A stretch of 64,000 bases of DNA from Paenarthrobacter aurescens (lineage in GTDB: Bacteria > Actinomycetota > Actinomycetes > Actinomycetales > Micrococcaceae): contig NZ_CP157456.1 of NCBI RefSeq assembly GCF_041549525.1, positions 3,410,001 to 3,474,000 of the forward strand, given 5' to 3'. Position numbers and translations under genes: made by a program. Positions within the stretch are counted from its first letter, which is position 1; the number at the start of each line of letters is the position of its first letter. Below are positions 45,401 through 55,389 of this stretch, one piece after another. The notes under the pieces are model-generated. The model saw nothing but the letters and a program-made list of their open reading frames with translations, had not been told where the DNA came from and did no database searches.

Positions 45401-46966
45401 TCAGTGGGTGCTGGCGACGGCGATCGGCTCGCCGGAGACGTCCTCGTGGACCTGCTTCTTGTCCGCAACAGCGAAGTACGTCAGGGCTGCGACGCCGGCG
45501 CCAATAAACCAGGCGAAGGGCGCAGCTGCTGCCAGTCCGGGGATGAAAGCGATGGCAATGGCGAGGCCGGCTGCAGGGATCATCGCGATGATGGCCTTCG
45601 GGTTCACGCCGCGCTTGTAGAAGTAGGCGCCCTTGGGATCCTCGGTGTAGAGCTCGGGGACGTTGACTTTGCCGCGGCGGACCAGCCAGTAATCTGCCAT
45701 GACCACACCGAACAGCGGGCCGAGCAAAGCACCAAGGCCGCCGAGGAAGTACACGATGACGATGGGGTTGTTGTAGAGGTTCCACGGCAGGATGATCAGC
45801 CCGATGGTGCCGCTGACCCATGCTGCTTTGCGGAAGTTCAGGTGCCGCGGGAAGAGGTTGGTCAGGGCGTAGACGGGAGCTACGAAGTTGGCCATCAGGT
45901 TCACGGCGATGGTCAGAATCAAGAGTGCAAGGCAAGCCAGGACCAGCAGCAGCGTATTGGGGATGCTCTCCACGATGTCCGAGGGGCTCTCGATCACGGT
46001 GCCGTTGATCTTGTACTGACCGCCGGCCATCACCACCACAATGGCGCCGAAGAGGAGCATGTTGATGGGGATGCCCCAGAAGTTGCCCTTGACGATGGAC
46101 TTCTTGGATGTGGAGGAGCGGGTGAAATCGCAGAAGTTCAGGACGAACGTTCCGTAGATGGAGACCCACAGCGCGCCGCCTGCAAAGATGGTCAGCCACA
46201 TCTCTGTGCCTTCAAGGCCCTTGATGCCGCTCCACTGGATGGCACCCCCGGCTTCAATGAAGACCCACACGGCAATGGCGGCCATGGTCACCAGGATGAC
46301 GGGACCGGCGAAGGCCTCGTACTTACGGATCATTTCCATGCCGAAGCTGACAATCACCAACTGCACAATCCAGAGCGCCACAAAGGAGAACCAGCCCAGG
46401 GTTGAGAGGCCAAGAATGGAGTTGCTGTCCAAGTCCTTCAGGCCCGGAGCCATGGCTACCAGCATGACGCGGAGAACAACCGAGGCCAGGTAAGTCTGGA
46501 TGCCGAACCAAGCCACGGCAACGGCGCCGCGAACCAGGCTGGCAATTTGTGCTCCCCTGATGCCGAAGCTGATGCGGCTCATGACCGGGAAGGGGACGCC
46601 GGTTTTTTCACCCATGAACCCGGAGAAGTTCAGGAGGCCAAACAGGAGGATGGCACCGATGCCCAGTGCTACCAGGATCTGCCAACCACCCAGGCCCAGG
46701 GAGAACAGGCCGATGGCGAAGGCATAGTTACCCAGGCTGTGGACGTCATTGGCCCAGAGGGTAAAGATGCTGTAGCTGGTCCACTTGCGGCCTTTGGCCT
46801 TGGTGGGCGCAAGGTCGATGTTGTAGAGGCTGGGACTGATGGTACGGCCTGATGCTTCGGAAGCAATGGCGCAGAGGTCAGTGTTTCCCACAACCGGATG
46901 GTTGGGGCCACCTGCGCTTGGTTCTCCCGGAGTCTCAGTGACGCCGACTGATGAAGTCGTCTGCAT
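45401..46966 (-). CDS. NCS1-family nucleobase/allantoin/hydantoin permease
   Basis: A 521-residue transporter with about 12 helices. The N-terminal NIDLAPTKAKGRKWTSYSIF and TLWANDVHSLGNYAFAIGL, GVPFPVMSRISFGIRGA, and DYWLVRRGKVNVPELY mark the NCS1 family, closest to PucI/Mhp1-type proteins that carry allantoin or hydantoins with Na+ or H+. First gene of a three-gene unit. A 15-bp TTCC/GGAA palindrome is 24 bases upstream of its start. Confidence 0.92.
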   Translation of the reverse strand: MQTTSSVGVTETPGEPSAGGPNHPVVGNTDLCAIASEASGRTISPSLYNIDLAPTKAKGRKWTSYSIFTLWANDVHSLGNYAFAIGLFSLGLGGWQILVALGIGAILLFGLLNFSGFMGEKTGVPFPVMSRISFGIRGAQIASLVRGAVAVAWFGIQTYLASVVLRVMLVAMAPGLKDLDSNSILGLSTLGWFSFVALWIVQLVIVSFGMEMIRKYEAFAGPVILVTMAAIAVWVFIEAGGAIQWSGIKGLEGTEMWLTIFAGGALWVSIYGTFVLNFCDFTRSSTSKKSIVKGNFWGIPINMLLFGAIVVVMAGGQYKINGTVIESPSDIVESIPNTLLLVLACLALLILTIAVNLMANFVAPVYALTNLFPRHLNFRKAAWVSGTIGLIILPWNLYNNPIVIVYFLGGLGALLGPLFGVVMADYWLVRRGKVNVPELYTEDPKGAYFYKRGVNPKAIIAMIPAAGLAIAIAFIPGLAAAAPFAWFIGAGVAALTYFAVADKKQVHEDVSGEPIAVASTH

Positions 46967-46989
46967 CGTGGATCTCCACTTCGTACTGA

Positions 46990-47004
46990 TTCCACATTGC
47001 GGAA
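46990..47004. promoter_or_regulatory. 15-bp TTCC-N7-GGAA operator candidate at the NCS1 permease
   Basis: TTCCACATTGCGGAA, 24-38 bases upstream of the NCS1 permease ATG on the minus strand. It matches the 42485 site at 12 of 15 positions. Confidence 0.6.
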
Positions 47005-47183
47005 TCTAGTTATTGAATAGTGAAAGCACTCTATGACTCAGGTCACGTAACGTCAAGGATTCGGGGTGTATGCAGGGTCACATTCGGTTGCTTGAGCGAC
47101 GCTTTGCCAGTTGACTGTTTTGGTTATGCATTCCGTGTTGACGCTGCCCATCCGCAGACGTAATCTCGAATTGCAGAATTTTA

Positions 47184-47200
47184 TTCTCACAATACGAAAT
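47184..47200. promoter_or_regulatory. Related element near aceE
   Basis: TTCTCACAATACGAAAT shares ACAATACG with the 42485 site and resembles TATACACAAGACGAAAT at 62424 before uricase. It lies 56-72 bases upstream of the aceE start and about 220 bases from the NCS1 gene. The same interval also holds AGGTCACGTAAC (47040-47051), which is repeated exactly at 62472-62483. Confidence 0.45.
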
Positions 47201-47256
47201 TCCTTGAGCGCCCCCACAGAGCAAGCGCCCAGACATTCAATGAAGAGAGGTTGGAC

Positions 47257-50019
47257 GTGGCTGCAGGAGAAGAGACCTCACACATCCTCAGCGGGTTGAC
47301 TGCCCAGCTGCCTGATCGTGATCCGGAAGAGACCGCGGAGTGGATTGAGTCCCTTGATGCGTTGATCGCGGAGCAGGGTACCGAGCGTGCCCAGTACATT
47401 ATGCGTTCGTTGTTGCAGCGTGCCGGTGCGAGGTCGGTGGGTGTGCCGATGGTGACGACCACTGATTATGTGAACACGATCCCGGTGGACCAGGAAGCGG
47501 CGTTCCCGGGGAACGAGGAGTTCGAGCGCCGGTACCGGGCGTATATGCGGTGGAACGCTGCGGTGATGGTCCACCGTGCGCAGCGGGCCGATATTGGTGT
47601 GGGCGGGCATATTTCCACGTATGCCGGTGCTGCGACGTTGTATGAGGTGGGGTTCAACCACTTCTTCCGCGGCAAGGACCACCCTTCGGGCGGGGACCAG
47701 GTGTTTTTCCAGGGCCACGCCTCGCCGGGCATGTACGCCAGGGCGTTCATGGAAGGCCGCCTGACCGAGGAGGATCTGGACGGGTTCCGTCAGGAAAAGT
47801 CCAAGGAAGGCCACGCCCTGTCCTCGTACCCGCACCCGCGGCTGATGCCTGATTTCTGGGAATTCCCCACCGTGTCGATGGGTATCGGCCCGATGAACGC
47901 GATCTATCAGGCCCAGTCCAACCGGTACCTGCAGAACCGTGGCATCAAAGACACCAGTGACCAGCAGGTCTGGGCGTTCCTCGGTGACGGGGAAATGGAC
48001 GAGCCCGAGTCCCGTGGCCTGCTCCAGCTCGCCGCGAACGAGAACCTGGACAACCTGAACTTCGTGATCAACTGCAACCTCCAGCGCCTGGACGGACCGG
48101 TCCGCGGCAACGGCAAGATCATGCAGGAACTCGAGGCGTTCTTCCGCGGTGCGGGCTGGAACGTGATCAAGGTCGTCTGGGGCCGTGAGTGGGACTCGCT
48201 CCTGGAAGCGGACAAGGACGGGGCGTTGGTGAAAATCATGAACGAAACCCCCGATGGTGACTACCAAACCTACAAGGCCGAGTCCGGCGGGTTCGTCCGT
48301 GAACACTTCTTCGGTAAATCCCCGCAGACCAAAGACATGGTCGCGGACCTGGACGACGAGCAGATCTGGGGCCTCAAACGCGGCGGCCACGACTACCGCA
48401 AGGTCTACGCCGCCTATAAGGCAGCGACCGAGTTCAAGGGCAAACCCACCGTCATCCTGGCCAAAACCGTCAAGGGCTACGGCCTGGGACCGCACTTCGA
48501 GGGCCGCAACGCGACCCACCAGATGAAGAAACTGACCATGGAAGACCTCAAAGCCTTCCGTGACCACCTCCGGATCCCCATCAGCGATGACCAGCTCGAC
48601 GCTGACCTGTACCGTCCCCCGTACTACCACCCCGGCATGGACGCCCCGGAAATCAAATACCTCATGGAACGCCGCGCCGAGCTCGGCGGGTTCGTGCCCG
48701 AACGGCGCCGCACCCACACCCCCGTGACCCTCCCGGACGCCAAGTCCTACGAGGTAGCCAAACGCGGATCCGGGAAACAACAAGCCGCCACCACCATGGC
48801 CTTCGTGAGGCTCCTCAAAGACCTCATGCGGGACAAAAACTTCGGTGCCCGGTTCGTGCCCGTGGTCCCGGACGAATCCCGGACCTTCGGGATGGACGCG
48901 TTCTTCCCCACCGCGAAAATCTACAACCCCAAAGGCCAGAACTACCTCTCCGTGGACCGCGACCTCGTCCTGGCCTACAAAGAATCACCCGCCGGCCAAC
49001 TGATCCACCCCGGCATCAACGAAGCCGGCGCCGTCGCAGCGTTCACCGCCGCCGGAACCGCCTACGCCACCCACGGCGAACCCCTGGTCCCGATCTACGT
49101 GTTCTACTCCATGTTCGGCTTCCAACGCACCGGGGACTCGTTCTGGGCCGCAGCAGACCAAATGACCCGCGGGTTCATCATCGGCGCCACCGCAGGACGG
49201 ACCACCCTCACCGGCGAAGGACTCCAACACGCCGACGGGCACTCCCCCATCCTGGCCTCCACCAACCCCGCCGTGAAAACCTACGACCCCGCCTACGGCT
49301 ACGAAATCGGCCACATCATCCGCCACGGCCTCGAACAAATGTACGGACCAGACGCTGACGATGACAGAAATGTCATGTACTACCTCACCGTCTACAACGA
49401 ACCCATCACCCAACCCGCGGAACCGGAAAACCTCGACATCAACGGACTCCTCAAAGGCATCTACAAACTCGCAGAAGCCCCGCAAACCGGAAACACAGAC
49501 GGTAACCGGCCCACCGCGAACATCCTCGCCTCCGGCGTTTCCGTGCCCTGGGCACTCGAAGCCGCCCGGATCCTGGCCGAAGACTGGAACGTCGCTGCGA
49601 ACGTCTTCTCCGTGACCTCCTGGAACGAACTCCGACGCGACGGACTCGCCGCCGAAGAACACGCCTTCCTCAACCCCGGCCAACCCGCCCGCACCCCGTT
49701 CATCACCGAACAACTCGCAGGCACCACCGGACCCGTCATCGCCGTCTCGGACTACATGAAAGCCGTCCCCGACCAAATCCGCCAATTCATCCCCAACGAC
49801 TTCGCATCCCTCGGAGCAGACGGCTTCGGCTTCTCCGACACCCGCCAAGCCGCACGCCGCTACTTCAAAAACGACACCCACTCCATCGTCGCCAAAACCC
49901 TCCAGTTGCTGGCGGCGAGAGGTGAAGTTGAGGAGGGCGCGCCGTCGTACGCCATTGACCGCTACAAGTTGCTGGACGTGAACGCCGGCACCACCGGCGG
50001 AGCAGGCGGCGACGCCTGA
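47257..50019 (+). CDS. aceE: Pyruvate dehydrogenase E1 component (homodimeric)
   Basis: A 920-residue thiamine-diphosphate enzyme that decarboxylates pyruvate and feeds acetyl groups to E2. The ThDP motif [19 protein letters not shown] is near residue 240, with TADIG-like HISTYAGA early and [15 protein letters not shown] in the second half. GTG 47257 is preferred to TTG 47251 since GAGAGG lies six bases upstream. Third-position base use shifts along the gene: G/T-ending codons in the first 500 bases, C/A-ending from about 48700 to 49900, and G/T again at the end. Monocistronic with a strong terminator. Confidence 0.96.
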   Translation: MAAGEETSHILSGLTAQLPDRDPEETAEWIESLDALIAEQGTERAQYIMRSLLQRAGARSVGVPMVTTTDYVNTIPVDQEAAFPGNEEFERRYRAYMRWNAAVMVHRAQRADIGVGGHISTYAGAATLYEVGFNHFFRGKDHPSGGDQVFFQGHASPGMYARAFMEGRLTEEDLDGFRQEKSKEGHALSSYPHPRLMPDFWEFPTVSMGIGPMNAIYQAQSNRYLQNRGIKDTSDQQVWAFLGDGEMDEPESRGLLQLAANENLDNLNFVINCNLQRLDGPVRGNGKIMQELEAFFRGAGWNVIKVVWGREWDSLLEADKDGALVKIMNETPDGDYQTYKAESGGFVREHFFGKSPQTKDMVADLDDEQIWGLKRGGHDYRKVYAAYKAATEFKGKPTVILAKTVKGYGLGPHFEGRNATHQMKKLTMEDLKAFRDHLRIPISDDQLDADLYRPPYYHPGMDAPEIKYLMERRAELGGFVPERRRTHTPVTLPDAKSYEVAKRGSGKQQAATTMAFVRLLKDLMRDKNFGARFVPVVPDESRTFGMDAFFPTAKIYNPKGQNYLSVDRDLVLAYKESPAGQLIHPGINEAGAVAAFTAAGTAYATHGEPLVPIYVFYSMFGFQRTGDSFWAAADQMTRGFIIGATAGRTTLTGEGLQHADGHSPILASTNPAVKTYDPAYGYEIGHIIRHGLEQMYGPDADDDRNVMYYLTVYNEPITQPAEPENLDINGLLKGIYKLAEAPQTGNTDGNRPTANILASGVSVPWALEAARILAEDWNVAANVFSVTSWNELRRDGLAAEEHAFLNPGQPARTPFITEQLAGTTGPVIAVSDYMKAVPDQIRQFIPNDFASLGADGFGFSDTRQAARRYFKNDTHSIVAKTLQLLAARGEVEEGAPSYAIDRYKLLDVNAGTTGGAGGDA

Positions 50020-50035
50020 CAGCACGCGTAACGAA

Positions 50036-50077
50036 GGTGGCGGCAGTGTTCGTGAAGAACACTGCCGCCACCTTTTT
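50036..50077 (+). terminator. Intrinsic terminator of aceE
   Basis: GGTGGCGGCAGTGTTC (50036-50051) pairs perfectly with GAACACTGCCGCCACC (50057-50072), five-base loop, then TTTTT. A textbook terminator 17 bases after the stop. Confidence 0.96.
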
Positions 50078-50103
50078 GCAGCTGCTGGCTTTGTTCACCG
50101 GGC

Positions 50104-50295
50104 CTAGGTGCCCAGGTTCCTTCTATCAACCACAAAGCCGGTTGCCGCATTCTCGCGGACTGCGTTGATACCTGCCACTACTGCCTTCAGACTGGGGAAC
50201 TGCGGCGACACTGCCACAACCGTTCCATCCTCCGCGGTCAGCCGGAACCGGAATGAGTTGGTTCCTGCCTTGAGAATTTCAAAACTGCCAGCCAT
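50104..50295 (-). CDS. UPF0339 (DUF1508) small protein, second copy
   Basis: A 63-residue protein starting at 50295 after CAGGGGAAA. It is clearly paralogous to the protein at 943-1143: both share FEIL, FRLTAxDGTVVA and VVAGINAVRENAATG. Slightly shorter, ending in VVDRRNLGT. Function unknown. Confidence 0.8.
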   Translation of the reverse strand: MAGSFEILKAGTNSFRFRLTAEDGTVVAVSPQFPSLKAVVAGINAVRENAATGFVVDRRNLGT

Positions 50296-50483
50296 TTTCC
50301 CCTGTTCTTTCACGCGACGTTGCGTATCCGAGCTGACTTCATAACTCCCTCAAAGACCATAGCGGCCATTTCAGGCCGCCAAAAGCCCTACTGCGCGGTA
50401 ATTTACAACCGATTTTGGTAGATCTCTTCGAAAGAACCCAAGGAGCTAGAGACCGCATGGATCGCCGCGCGTATGGTGAGGAT

Positions 50484-51095
50484 ATGACTGACACCGGCAC
50501 TGCCCCCACCACGGGCGTGCTTCTTGCTGCGGGCGCAGGAACGCGGCTGGGTCGCGGCCCCAAGGCGCTGCTCCCCTTCCGGGGCAGGACCCTGGTGGAA
50601 GTTCTCGCCGACACACTGTTCGACGGCGGCTGCCGCGAGGTGGTGGTGGTACTCGGCGCTGATGCCGACCACGTCCGGAGGAGCACTGATTTGGGCCCTC
50701 ATGTGGTGGTGGAAAACGAAAACTGGGCCAAGGGAATGGCCGGTTCCTTCCGTGCCGGAATCGAGGCCGCGGCCCCCGGGAACAGCATTATGGTGGCGCT
50801 GGTGGACCAGCCCGGGTTAACCCCGACGGCGGTGAGCAGGTTGCTGGGCAGCCACCGTCCCGGCCGGGTCACCGCGGCGGCCTACCCTGATGAGTCCGGC
50901 CATCTGAAGCGGAGGCACCCGGTGATTTTCGACGTCGCGCTCCGCTCCGAAGCGGCCGCGGCCGCTCATGGCGACACCGGTGCGCGCTCCTTCCTCAAAG
51001 CCCATCCCGGCTTGGTGGACCTGGTGGACTGCAGTGACCTCTGCTCCGGCGAGGACCTGGATACCAAAGCGCAACTGCACCTTTTGGACCACTAG
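50484..51095 (+). CDS. MobA/MocA-like nucleotidyltransferase
   Basis: A 203-residue NTP-transferase fold protein. The nucleotide-binding GVLLAAGAGTRLGRGPKALL is followed by VLGADADHV, NENWAKGMAGSFRAG and VALVDQPGL. It resembles MocA, which makes the cytosine-dinucleotide form of molybdopterin needed by xanthine dehydrogenase-type enzymes, and the related group annotated in Paenarthrobacter as nicotine blue oxidoreductase. The nearby xanthine dehydrogenase genes favour a cofactor role. Start is uncertain: ATG 50484 begins the domain, ATG 50457 has AGGAG but at 11-base spacing. Confidence 0.8.
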   Translation: MTDTGTAPTTGVLLAAGAGTRLGRGPKALLPFRGRTLVEVLADTLFDGGCREVVVVLGADADHVRRSTDLGPHVVVENENWAKGMAGSFRAGIEAAAPGNSIMVALVDQPGLTPTAVSRLLGSHRPGRVTAAAYPDESGHLKRRHPVIFDVALRSEAAAAAHGDTGARSFLKAHPGLVDLVDCSDLCSGEDLDTKAQLHLLDH

Positions 51096-51115
51096 GGGCG
51101 GGTAAATTTAGGGAC

Positions 51116-51583
51116 ATGATTCGCATTGCCCCTGATGATCCTGCACGCCCTGATGTCCATGCGCTTCTGAGCGAGCACCTGGCTGACATGTTCGCCACTT
51201 CCCCGGCAGAGAGCGTCCATGCGTTGGACCACTCGGCGTTGTCGCACGAGTCCATCACTTTCTGGACGGCCCGCGAGGACGGGGTGCTGCTGGGCTGTGG
51301 AGCGTTGAAAACGCTGTCCGCCGGGCACGCCGAGATCAAATCCATGCGCACCACTGCCAGTGCGCGCGGACGTGGTGTTGCCACGCTGATGCTTGAGCAC
51401 ATCGTGGCCGAAGCTGCGCGGCTGGGTTACGAACGCCTGAGCCTTGAGACGGGCACCGAGGACTACTTCGCTCCGGCCCGGCGGCTCTACGCCCGGCACG
51501 GATTCACGGAGTGCCCGCCCTTTGCCGACTACACCCTGGACCCCAACAGCGTGTTCATGGAGCTCGCCGTCTCAGCCAAGTAG
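51116..51583 (+). CDS. GNAT-family N-acetyltransferase
   Basis: A 155-residue acetyltransferase. Motif A for acetyl-CoA is seen in IKSMRTTASARGRGVATLML (Arg-Gly-x-Gly loop) and the C-terminal Tyr region in ARRLYARHGFTECPPF. Similar to the PhnO/YsnE type. It starts 20 bases after the MobA-like gene and shares its direction; the substrate cannot be read from sequence. Confidence 0.88.
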   Translation: MIRIAPDDPARPDVHALLSEHLADMFATSPAESVHALDHSALSHESITFWTAREDGVLLGCGALKTLSAGHAEIKSMRTTASARGRGVATLMLEHIVAEAARLGYERLSLETGTEDYFAPARRLYARHGFTECPPFADYTLDPNSVFMELAVSAK

Positions 51584-51589
51584 ATAGCG

Positions 51590-51625
51590 GATCAGGCCGT
51601 TCCCAAGGCTGGGAACGGCCTGATC
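51590..51625. terminator. Convergent hairpin terminator
   Basis: GATCAGGCCGTTCCCA (51590-51605) is perfectly complementary to 51610-51625 with loop AGGC. It lies between the convergent GNAT and xanthine dehydrogenase genes. No U-tract, but 16 perfect pairs. Confidence 0.8.
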
Positions 51626-51641
51626 TGCGACCCAGTTGGAT

Positions 51642-54464
51642 CTAAACGGGGGCGGTGGTGCGATCCCGGAGCGCAAGGTAGATCTTGTCCCGCGCAATGG
51701 GCAGCTCGCCGAAACGGATGCCCGTGGCGTTGCGGATGGCGTTGGCCAGGGCTGGGGCCACGGGGTTGAACGGGCTCTCACTCATGGACTTCGCACCCAG
51801 CGGCCCGGTGGAGTCGTTGGTGGTGGCGAAGTACACCTCGCTCCGGGGCACGTCCGCGAACGACGGTATGTGGTACTGCCGCAGGATGTCCGTGGTGACG
51901 CGTCCGGCGTCGTCCACTTTCACTTCCTCATACAGCACCGCGCCGAGGGCCTGGGCAATACCGCCCTCGATCTGGCCCCGGCACTGCCGTGGGTTCACCA
52001 CCACACCGGCGTCGGCAGCCTGAACACTTTGCAGGATCCGCAGCTCGCCTGTGCCAGTATTCACCGCAACCCGGAAGCCGTGGACGTTGAACGCCACAGA
52101 CCTCGGCGTCCCTCCCCAGTTTCCATCCGTGGCGAGCCGAACGCCTTGCAGCCGGGCGGCGCTGACGATTTCGGTCAGCGGCACCGTACGGTTTCCACAC
52201 TGCACAGCTCCGTCCACCAGCCGGCAATCGGTGATGGCGGCTCCGGTCAGCGAAGCGGCAACGGTCTGGATCCGGGTGGCAAGCTCCAGCGCCGCGCCGA
52301 GCGTCGCCTTGCCTGCCACTACGGTTCCGGCCGAACCAAACGCGCCGGTGTCGTGCTCCACGAGGTCGGTATCGGACTGCCGGACGGTCACTTGTGACGC
52401 TGTAGTGGCCAAGGCCGTTGCAGCCAGCTGCGCGTGGACGGTGGTGGTGCCGTTCCCGAATTCGGCCGTACCGACGTCGACGGCGAACCTTCCGTTCGCT
52501 TCCAGGCTCACCCGGGTGTGGGCAAAGTGGCCGCGGGGCGGAACGGTGTCGATCATGGACAGGGCAGAACCCTCACCCACCACCCAGTCCGGCCCGAGGT
52601 CATCAAGCCCGGCAGCCCGGTAGCGTTCCTTGCCGCGGTCCAAAGCATCCCGGACCAAGGAAACACACTGGTCCAGGCCGTAGCTTCCGTAATGGACGTC
52701 TTCCTCCGGCTCGGGCGTGGTGGAGAGCATGTGATCACCCGGGCGGACCATGTTCTTGAGCCGGAAGTCCAACGGATCCATGCCGATGCCAATAGCGAGC
52801 TCATCAATGGCCGATTCGATCGCGAAGATCATCTGGCTCAGCCCGTAGCCGCGGAAAGCACCCGCAGGAACGGTGTTGGTGTAAACGGCGTGGGCATCCA
52901 CTTTCTTGTTCACGCACTTGTACACAGCCAGCGACTCACCACAACCGTGGAACATCACACCGGGAGCGTGGTTTCCGTAGGCCCCGGTGTTGGTGAGGAC
53001 GTTCAACTGCAGCGCCGTGAGGGAACCATCGCGGCTTGCCCCAGCTTTGAGGTGGATGGTGAACGGGTGCCTGGTGGTGGTTGCCGTGAACTGCTCCGTG
53101 CGGGTGAATTCCAGCTGCACCGGCCTCCGCAGTGCCAAGGCAGCAAGTGCCACCAGGTCCTCGGTGAGGACTTCCTGCTTGCCGCCGAAGCCGCCGCCCA
53201 CCCGGCCGGCCACCACGCGGATGCTCTCCGGCGCCAGGTTGAACACCCGGCTCAGGGTGCGCTTCACCAGGAAGGGAACCTGGGTGGAGGAACGGATCAT
53301 CAACCGGCCCTGTTCATCCACCCACGCGATGGAAGCGTGGGTTTCCATGGCTACGTGCTGCACGCGCTGGGTTTGGTACGTGTGCTCGTGAATGAAATCC
53401 GAGGCAGCAAAGCCGTCTGCCACGCTGCCCAGCTCGGCATGGACCTCGGCTACTACGTTCTGGAGCGGCCGAGAAATGCGGGAGAAAACCCCGTCCTTCT
53501 CACCGTGGATAGCCGGAGCCCCGGGAAGGATGGCCTCTTGGGGGGTGAACACCGGCTGAAGGAGCTCGTATTGAACCTCCAACGCCCGGGCACCCGCTTC
53601 TGCTGCACCCACTGACTCGGCCACCACCGCGGCAACCCGCTGCCCGATGAAACGCACCACGTTGTCCAGCACGCGGGTATCGTCCGGGTCGTCGGTGTAA
53701 TTCTCATGCTGGGCGCTGGAGAACAAGAGCTGGGGCGCATCCTCATGGGTGAAGACCGCCACCACGCCGGGAACCGCAAGAGCCGGTGCCTTGTTGATGG
53801 ACACGATCCGGGCGTGCGCGTGCGGCGAACGCAAGAGCTTCATGTGCAGCAGGCCCGGAAGATCCTCGGCCGGAACATCAAGGGCGTAGCGGGCAGTTCC
53901 GGTGACCACGGCGTGGCCGGCGGGCGCGGGAACGTTGTCCCCGAGCTGGCCGGGAGTCGCTTCCACAGCGGCCGGTTTTCCTGCGGCTGGTGCATGCGCC
54001 CCCGAAACGTCAGCGCCGGCGTCGTGCTGGTGGTCGCCGCCATGACCGCAGACAGCGTCCGCAATGGAGCGGTAACCGGTGCAGCGGCACAGATTGCCCT
54101 TGAGGTTGCGGGGCAGGTTGGCGCGTTGCTCGTCGTCGAACGTTGCGGCGGTCATCATCATCCCGGCGGTGCAGAAGCCGCACTGGAAGCCCTGGGCCTC
54201 GAGGAACTGCTCCTGCACAGGGTGAAGACCGTCCGCGGAAGCGAGGCCCTCAATAGTGGTCACGGCCTTGCCCTCGGCGCGGACGGCCGGGTAGATGCAG
54301 CTGTGTACAGGTTGGCCGTCCACGTGCACGGTGCAGGCGCCGCAGTCACCCCCGTCGCAGCCCTTCTTGACGCCGAAGTTGCCTTCCTCGCGAAGGAAGG
54401 TCCGGAGGCATTGTCCGGGGCGGGGTGTGGCCTGCGAGGCAGAACCATTGATCTCAATTGCCAT
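51642..54464 (-). CDS. Xanthine dehydrogenase, fused [2Fe-2S] and molybdenum subunits
   Basis: A 940-residue protein. Residues 1-160 are the iron-sulfur part: CDGGDCGACTVHVDGQP for the plant-type cluster and GFQCGFCTAGM with LCRCTGYRSI for the second. The rest is the molybdopterin part: GGGFGGKQEVLTEDLVALAA, GAFRGYGLSQMIFAIE, and the C-terminal GAKSMSESPFNPVAPALANA holding the catalytic Glu. It oxidises xanthine or hypoxanthine to urate; a different purine-like substrate is possible. The start at 54464 has GGAGG six bases upstream and overlaps the FAD-subunit stop by 11 bases. Fusion of these two parts with a separate FAD subunit is an uncommon layout. Confidence 0.92.
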   Translation of the reverse strand: MAIEINGSASQATPRPGQCLRTFLREEGNFGVKKGCDGGDCGACTVHVDGQPVHSCIYPAVRAEGKAVTTIEGLASADGLHPVQEQFLEAQGFQCGFCTAGMMMTAATFDDEQRANLPRNLKGNLCRCTGYRSIADAVCGHGGDHQHDAGADVSGAHAPAAGKPAAVEATPGQLGDNVPAPAGHAVVTGTARYALDVPAEDLPGLLHMKLLRSPHAHARIVSINKAPALAVPGVVAVFTHEDAPQLLFSSAQHENYTDDPDDTRVLDNVVRFIGQRVAAVVAESVGAAEAGARALEVQYELLQPVFTPQEAILPGAPAIHGEKDGVFSRISRPLQNVVAEVHAELGSVADGFAASDFIHEHTYQTQRVQHVAMETHASIAWVDEQGRLMIRSSTQVPFLVKRTLSRVFNLAPESIRVVAGRVGGGFGGKQEVLTEDLVALAALALRRPVQLEFTRTEQFTATTTRHPFTIHLKAGASRDGSLTALQLNVLTNTGAYGNHAPGVMFHGCGESLAVYKCVNKKVDAHAVYTNTVPAGAFRGYGLSQMIFAIESAIDELAIGIGMDPLDFRLKNMVRPGDHMLSTTPEPEEDVHYGSYGLDQCVSLVRDALDRGKERYRAAGLDDLGPDWVVGEGSALSMIDTVPPRGHFAHTRVSLEANGRFAVDVGTAEFGNGTTTVHAQLAATALATTASQVTVRQSDTDLVEHDTGAFGSAGTVVAGKATLGAALELATRIQTVAASLTGAAITDCRLVDGAVQCGNRTVPLTEIVSAARLQGVRLATDGNWGGTPRSVAFNVHGFRVAVNTGTGELRILQSVQAADAGVVVNPRQCRGQIEGGIAQALGAVLYEEVKVDDAGRVTTDILRQYHIPSFADVPRSEVYFATTNDSTGPLGAKSMSESPFNPVAPALANAIRNATGIRFGELPIARDKIYLALRDRTTAPV

Positions 54465-55389
54465 TGCGGGCCTCCTTCTGAAGGTTCGGGACGGCTGGTT
54501 GGGTGGAAGGCTGCGGCGAAGTGGCATGTGGGGGCCAGAAGTCGCCGGATATGGTGATGGATTCGCCCAGCAGCTCGGCCCGGATTTCCTCGGCCAGCTT
54601 GAACGTCATGTCCCGCCGCCAGGCACGAAGCCCGTGGATGTCATCGTGGTACAGCGGCCAGGGAATGGAATCGCCGACGGCGTCAGCCAGCATCCCGGCG
54701 TCGGGAACCTGCCCGGCGGGGAACCTCAGCTGTACCGGACGTTTGGTGGACGCGGTCACCGTGATGACCAGGCCGCCGTCGGGGTCCAGCCGCCCGATCA
54801 GCAGCACACCGGAGCGGCCAAGGTTGCTCAGGGACAAACGCCGGAAAGCGACGCGGGCGGACAGTGCTGACGCAGGCAAATGGATGCTGCGGAGCAACTC
54901 CCCCGGCGCGAGCGAGGTCTGCATGTCCCCCGTAACAACGTCCGCCACGGGGACCTCCCGGCTGCTGCCATCCGGGCTGAAGATGGTGGCCAGGCCGTCC
55001 AGTCCCGCGCACAGCGAAGTCATGGGCCCGGCGGGCAGGCCAGTGCAGATGTTGCCACCCACCGTGGACATGTTCCAAATCTTGAACGAGGCCACAAACG
55101 AGTCGCAGCACGGGCGGATCAGAGCCAATCCAGGCCATTCACGTTTGGCTGCTTCTGTGGATACGGGCAGGGCGTAGAGCTCGGCCACTGTGCACGTTGC
55201 GGCCAGTTCGATTCCGGCATCGGAGACAGTAGTGGCAGGCCATTCCGCTTGGCCAAGGTCAAGAAGCCGCTTCAAAACGGTGCTGCCGTAGGAGAAGAGG
55301 ACAGTGCCTCCGGCGAGCCAGGCGTCGCCGTCGCGCCATTGTGCCGGGTCCGTAGTGGGGACCACGGCCTCGATCGTGTTCATGTCCAT
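54454..55389 (-). CDS. Xanthine dehydrogenase FAD-binding subunit
   Basis: A 311-residue CoxM/XdhB-type flavin subunit. FAD-binding pieces are AWLAGGTVLFSYG near the N-terminus and STVGGNICTGLPAGPMTSLC in the middle, and the CO-dehydrogenase flavoprotein C-terminal domain follows. It passes electrons from the Fe-S clusters to NAD+ or another acceptor. ATG 55389 has AGGAGG four bases upstream; ATG 55383 is an alternative. It overlaps the XdhC-like gene by 10 bases, so the order XdhC, FAD, Mo/FeS is one coupled operon. Confidence 0.9.
   Translation of the reverse strand: MDMNTIEAVVPTTDPAQWRDGDAWLAGGTVLFSYGSTVLKRLLDLGQAEWPATTVSDAGIELAATCTVAELYALPVSTEAAKREWPGLALIRPCCDSFVASFKIWNMSTVGGNICTGLPAGPMTSLCAGLDGLATIFSPDGSSREVPVADVVTGDMQTSLAPGELLRSIHLPASALSARVAFRRLSLSNLGRSGVLLIGRLDPDGGLVITVTASTKRPVQLRFPAGQVPDAGMLADAVGDSIPWPLYHDDIHGLRAWRRDMTFKLAEEIRAELLGESITISGDFWPPHATSPQPSTQPAVPNLQKEARNGN

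Noticed and set aside
47278..48783. A 501-codon open frame antisense to aceE
   Set aside because: No domain, no ribosome site, and wholly contained within a clear E1 gene.
50484..51095. Nicotine blue oxidoreductase and hence a nicotine catabolism island
   Set aside because: The fold is the same MobA-like one, but no other nicotine genes are present and xanthine dehydrogenase genes are next to it, so a cofactor role is simpler.
52434..53615. A 393-codon open frame antisense to xanthine dehydrogenase
   Set aside because: Composition typical of a shadow frame; the opposite strand encodes intact Mo-binding motifs.
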